DNA of 6,372 nt from DATECU01 sp035286745 (GTDB lineage Bacteria > Acidobacteriota > Vicinamibacteria > Fen-336), in the NCBI GenBank assembly GCA_035286745.1, contig DATECU010000256.1:1-6372 (forward strand), read 5' to 3'. The position numbers and the translations under genes were made by a program. This document shows positions 5,866 through 6,372 of the stretch, in pieces. Every line of letters starts with the position of its first letter. Positions within the stretch are counted from its first letter, which is position 1. A model generated the notes under the pieces. It made no database searches, had not been told where the DNA came from, and saw only the letters and a program-made list of their open reading frames with translations.

Positions 5866-6276
5866 CTACCCGTGAACTCCCTTGTCGGCGCCGCTGGCGG
5901 GGGCCGCATCCCACATGAGTCGCGGCCCATCAAGGGTGAGATTCAAGGCGTTCAGGATGTTGCGCCCGAGGATTCCGCGATCAACCGGGGCGACAACGAA
6001 TCGTCCGCGAAAGAGCCGGCCACACAGGCGCATCTCGACGGTGACAGCCCCCGCCCAGACCCGTGTGCCATCGAATCCGGCCAACTCGAACCGGGAGTCC
6101 TCCGAAGGCGCGACACCCAACGCGTCTGCCACCGAGAGCGGGAGCACGGTGACGTCTGCACCTGAATCGAGCAGCATCGGCACATCGACGCGGGAGGCGC
6201 CGGAGACGGGGTCTCGAAGCGAGACCCGCGCCACCGGGGCTGGCGGGTCGAAGGAGGTCGAGTCATACGCCGGCAT
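5866..6276 (-). CDS. Retropepsin-like aspartic protease
   Basis: A 136-aa protein of single-lobe retropepsin size. It has the catalytic motif L-L-D-S-G-A-D (residues 35-41, Asp37 the nucleophile-activating residue) inside VDVPMLLDSGADVTVLP, and the second conserved block GILGRNILNALNLTLDG (101-117), matching the I-L-G-R-x-x-L of this family. One copy gives half an active site, so it should work as a homodimer in the cytoplasm; no signal peptide or membrane helix is seen. The substrate is unknown. From memory, very similar small proteins starting with a Y-D-x-x-x-F-x-P-P-A-P segment are frequent in cyanobacteria and other environmental bacteria. I chose the ATG at 6276 because the family-like sequence starts there; a longer frame to 6351 reads as shadow of the upstream gene. 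It overlaps that gene's 3' end by 14 nt and precedes the CARF remnant by 27 nt, so all three look co-transcribed. Confidence 0.85.
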   Translation of the reverse strand: MPAYDSTSFDPPAPVARVSLRDPVSGASRVDVPMLLDSGADVTVLPLSVADALGVAPSEDSRFELAGFDGTRVWAGAVTVEMRLCGRLFRGRFVVAPVDRGILGRNILNALNLTLDGPRLMWDAAPASGADKGVHG

Positions 6277-6372
6277 CGGCCTCGTCCTCGCGGACTTCCA
6301 TCCGGAACAGCTCGGCGTCCTCGCGCCGGGCAAGCCGGGGGGTCCAGACACGCGGCAGCGGCTGGTTCCCCT
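6263..6372 (-). CDS. Unidentified gene, 3' end only
   Basis: The last 35 codons of a gene entering from the right edge. The visible tail is charged: L-A-R-R-E-D-A-E-L-F-R-M-E-V-R-E-D-E-A-D-A-G-V, then TGA at 6265-6263. The frame is favoured over the other two because they read as Arg/Pro/Gly-rich shadow sequence, and because the stop falls just inside the retropepsin start region, giving a 14-nt overlap typical of an operon. Function cannot be told from this fragment; it may be a partner or substrate of the protease. Confidence 0.5.
   Translation of the reverse strand, partial: GNQPLPRVWTPRLARREDAELFRMEVREDEADAGV

Overview
The window is GC-rich bacterial chromosome with tightly packed genes. 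It carries six complete genes, one truncated gene at each edge and one broken gene. The gene set (a lone cyclic-nucleotide-binding protein, a PilZ-like protein, a c-type cytochrome, an RG-tailed DEAD-box helicase and a CRISPR-type CARF remnant) would suit a large-genome, GC-rich environmental bacterium such as a myxobacterium-like deltaproteobacterial lineage. This placement is an inference from composition and gene style; no phylogenetic marker was tested.

Left part (1-701, + strand): the 3' end of a gene for a cyclic nucleotide-binding domain protein, overlapping or abutting a small PilZ-like protein. Both look like second-messenger receptors. A convergent intergenic gap (702-891) follows, with weak GC hairpins and no gene.

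Centre (892-3659, - strand): a compact three-gene operon read right to left. It encodes a zinc-ribbon form of the YggX/Fe(2+)-trafficking protein, then 6 nt later a 692-aa ABC-F translation factor, then, through an ATGA overlap, a 147-aa single-haem c-type cytochrome. A perfect TATAAT lies just upstream of the first gene. Divergently transcribed from it is a 472-aa DEAD-box RNA helicase with an RG-rich tail (3753-5171, + strand).

Right part (5172-6372): a short non-coding stretch with four 7-bp tandem units and an 11-bp perfect inverted repeat. Beyond it, on the - strand, lies a gene group read from the right edge: the 3' end of an unidentified gene, a 136-aa retropepsin-like aspartic protease, and 27 nt later a CARF-domain protein of the CRISPR Csm6/Csx1 type (TIGR02710-like). 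The CARF gene is broken twice. It has a -1 frame change inside the CARF domain, just after the GGTK motif. It also ends after about 184 residues, where the helical effector region should begin. The stop codon overlaps the inverted repeat.

The most noteworthy part is this right-hand block: a decayed or split cyclic-oligoadenylate sensor beside a small aspartic protease, with no cas gene or CRISPR array in view.
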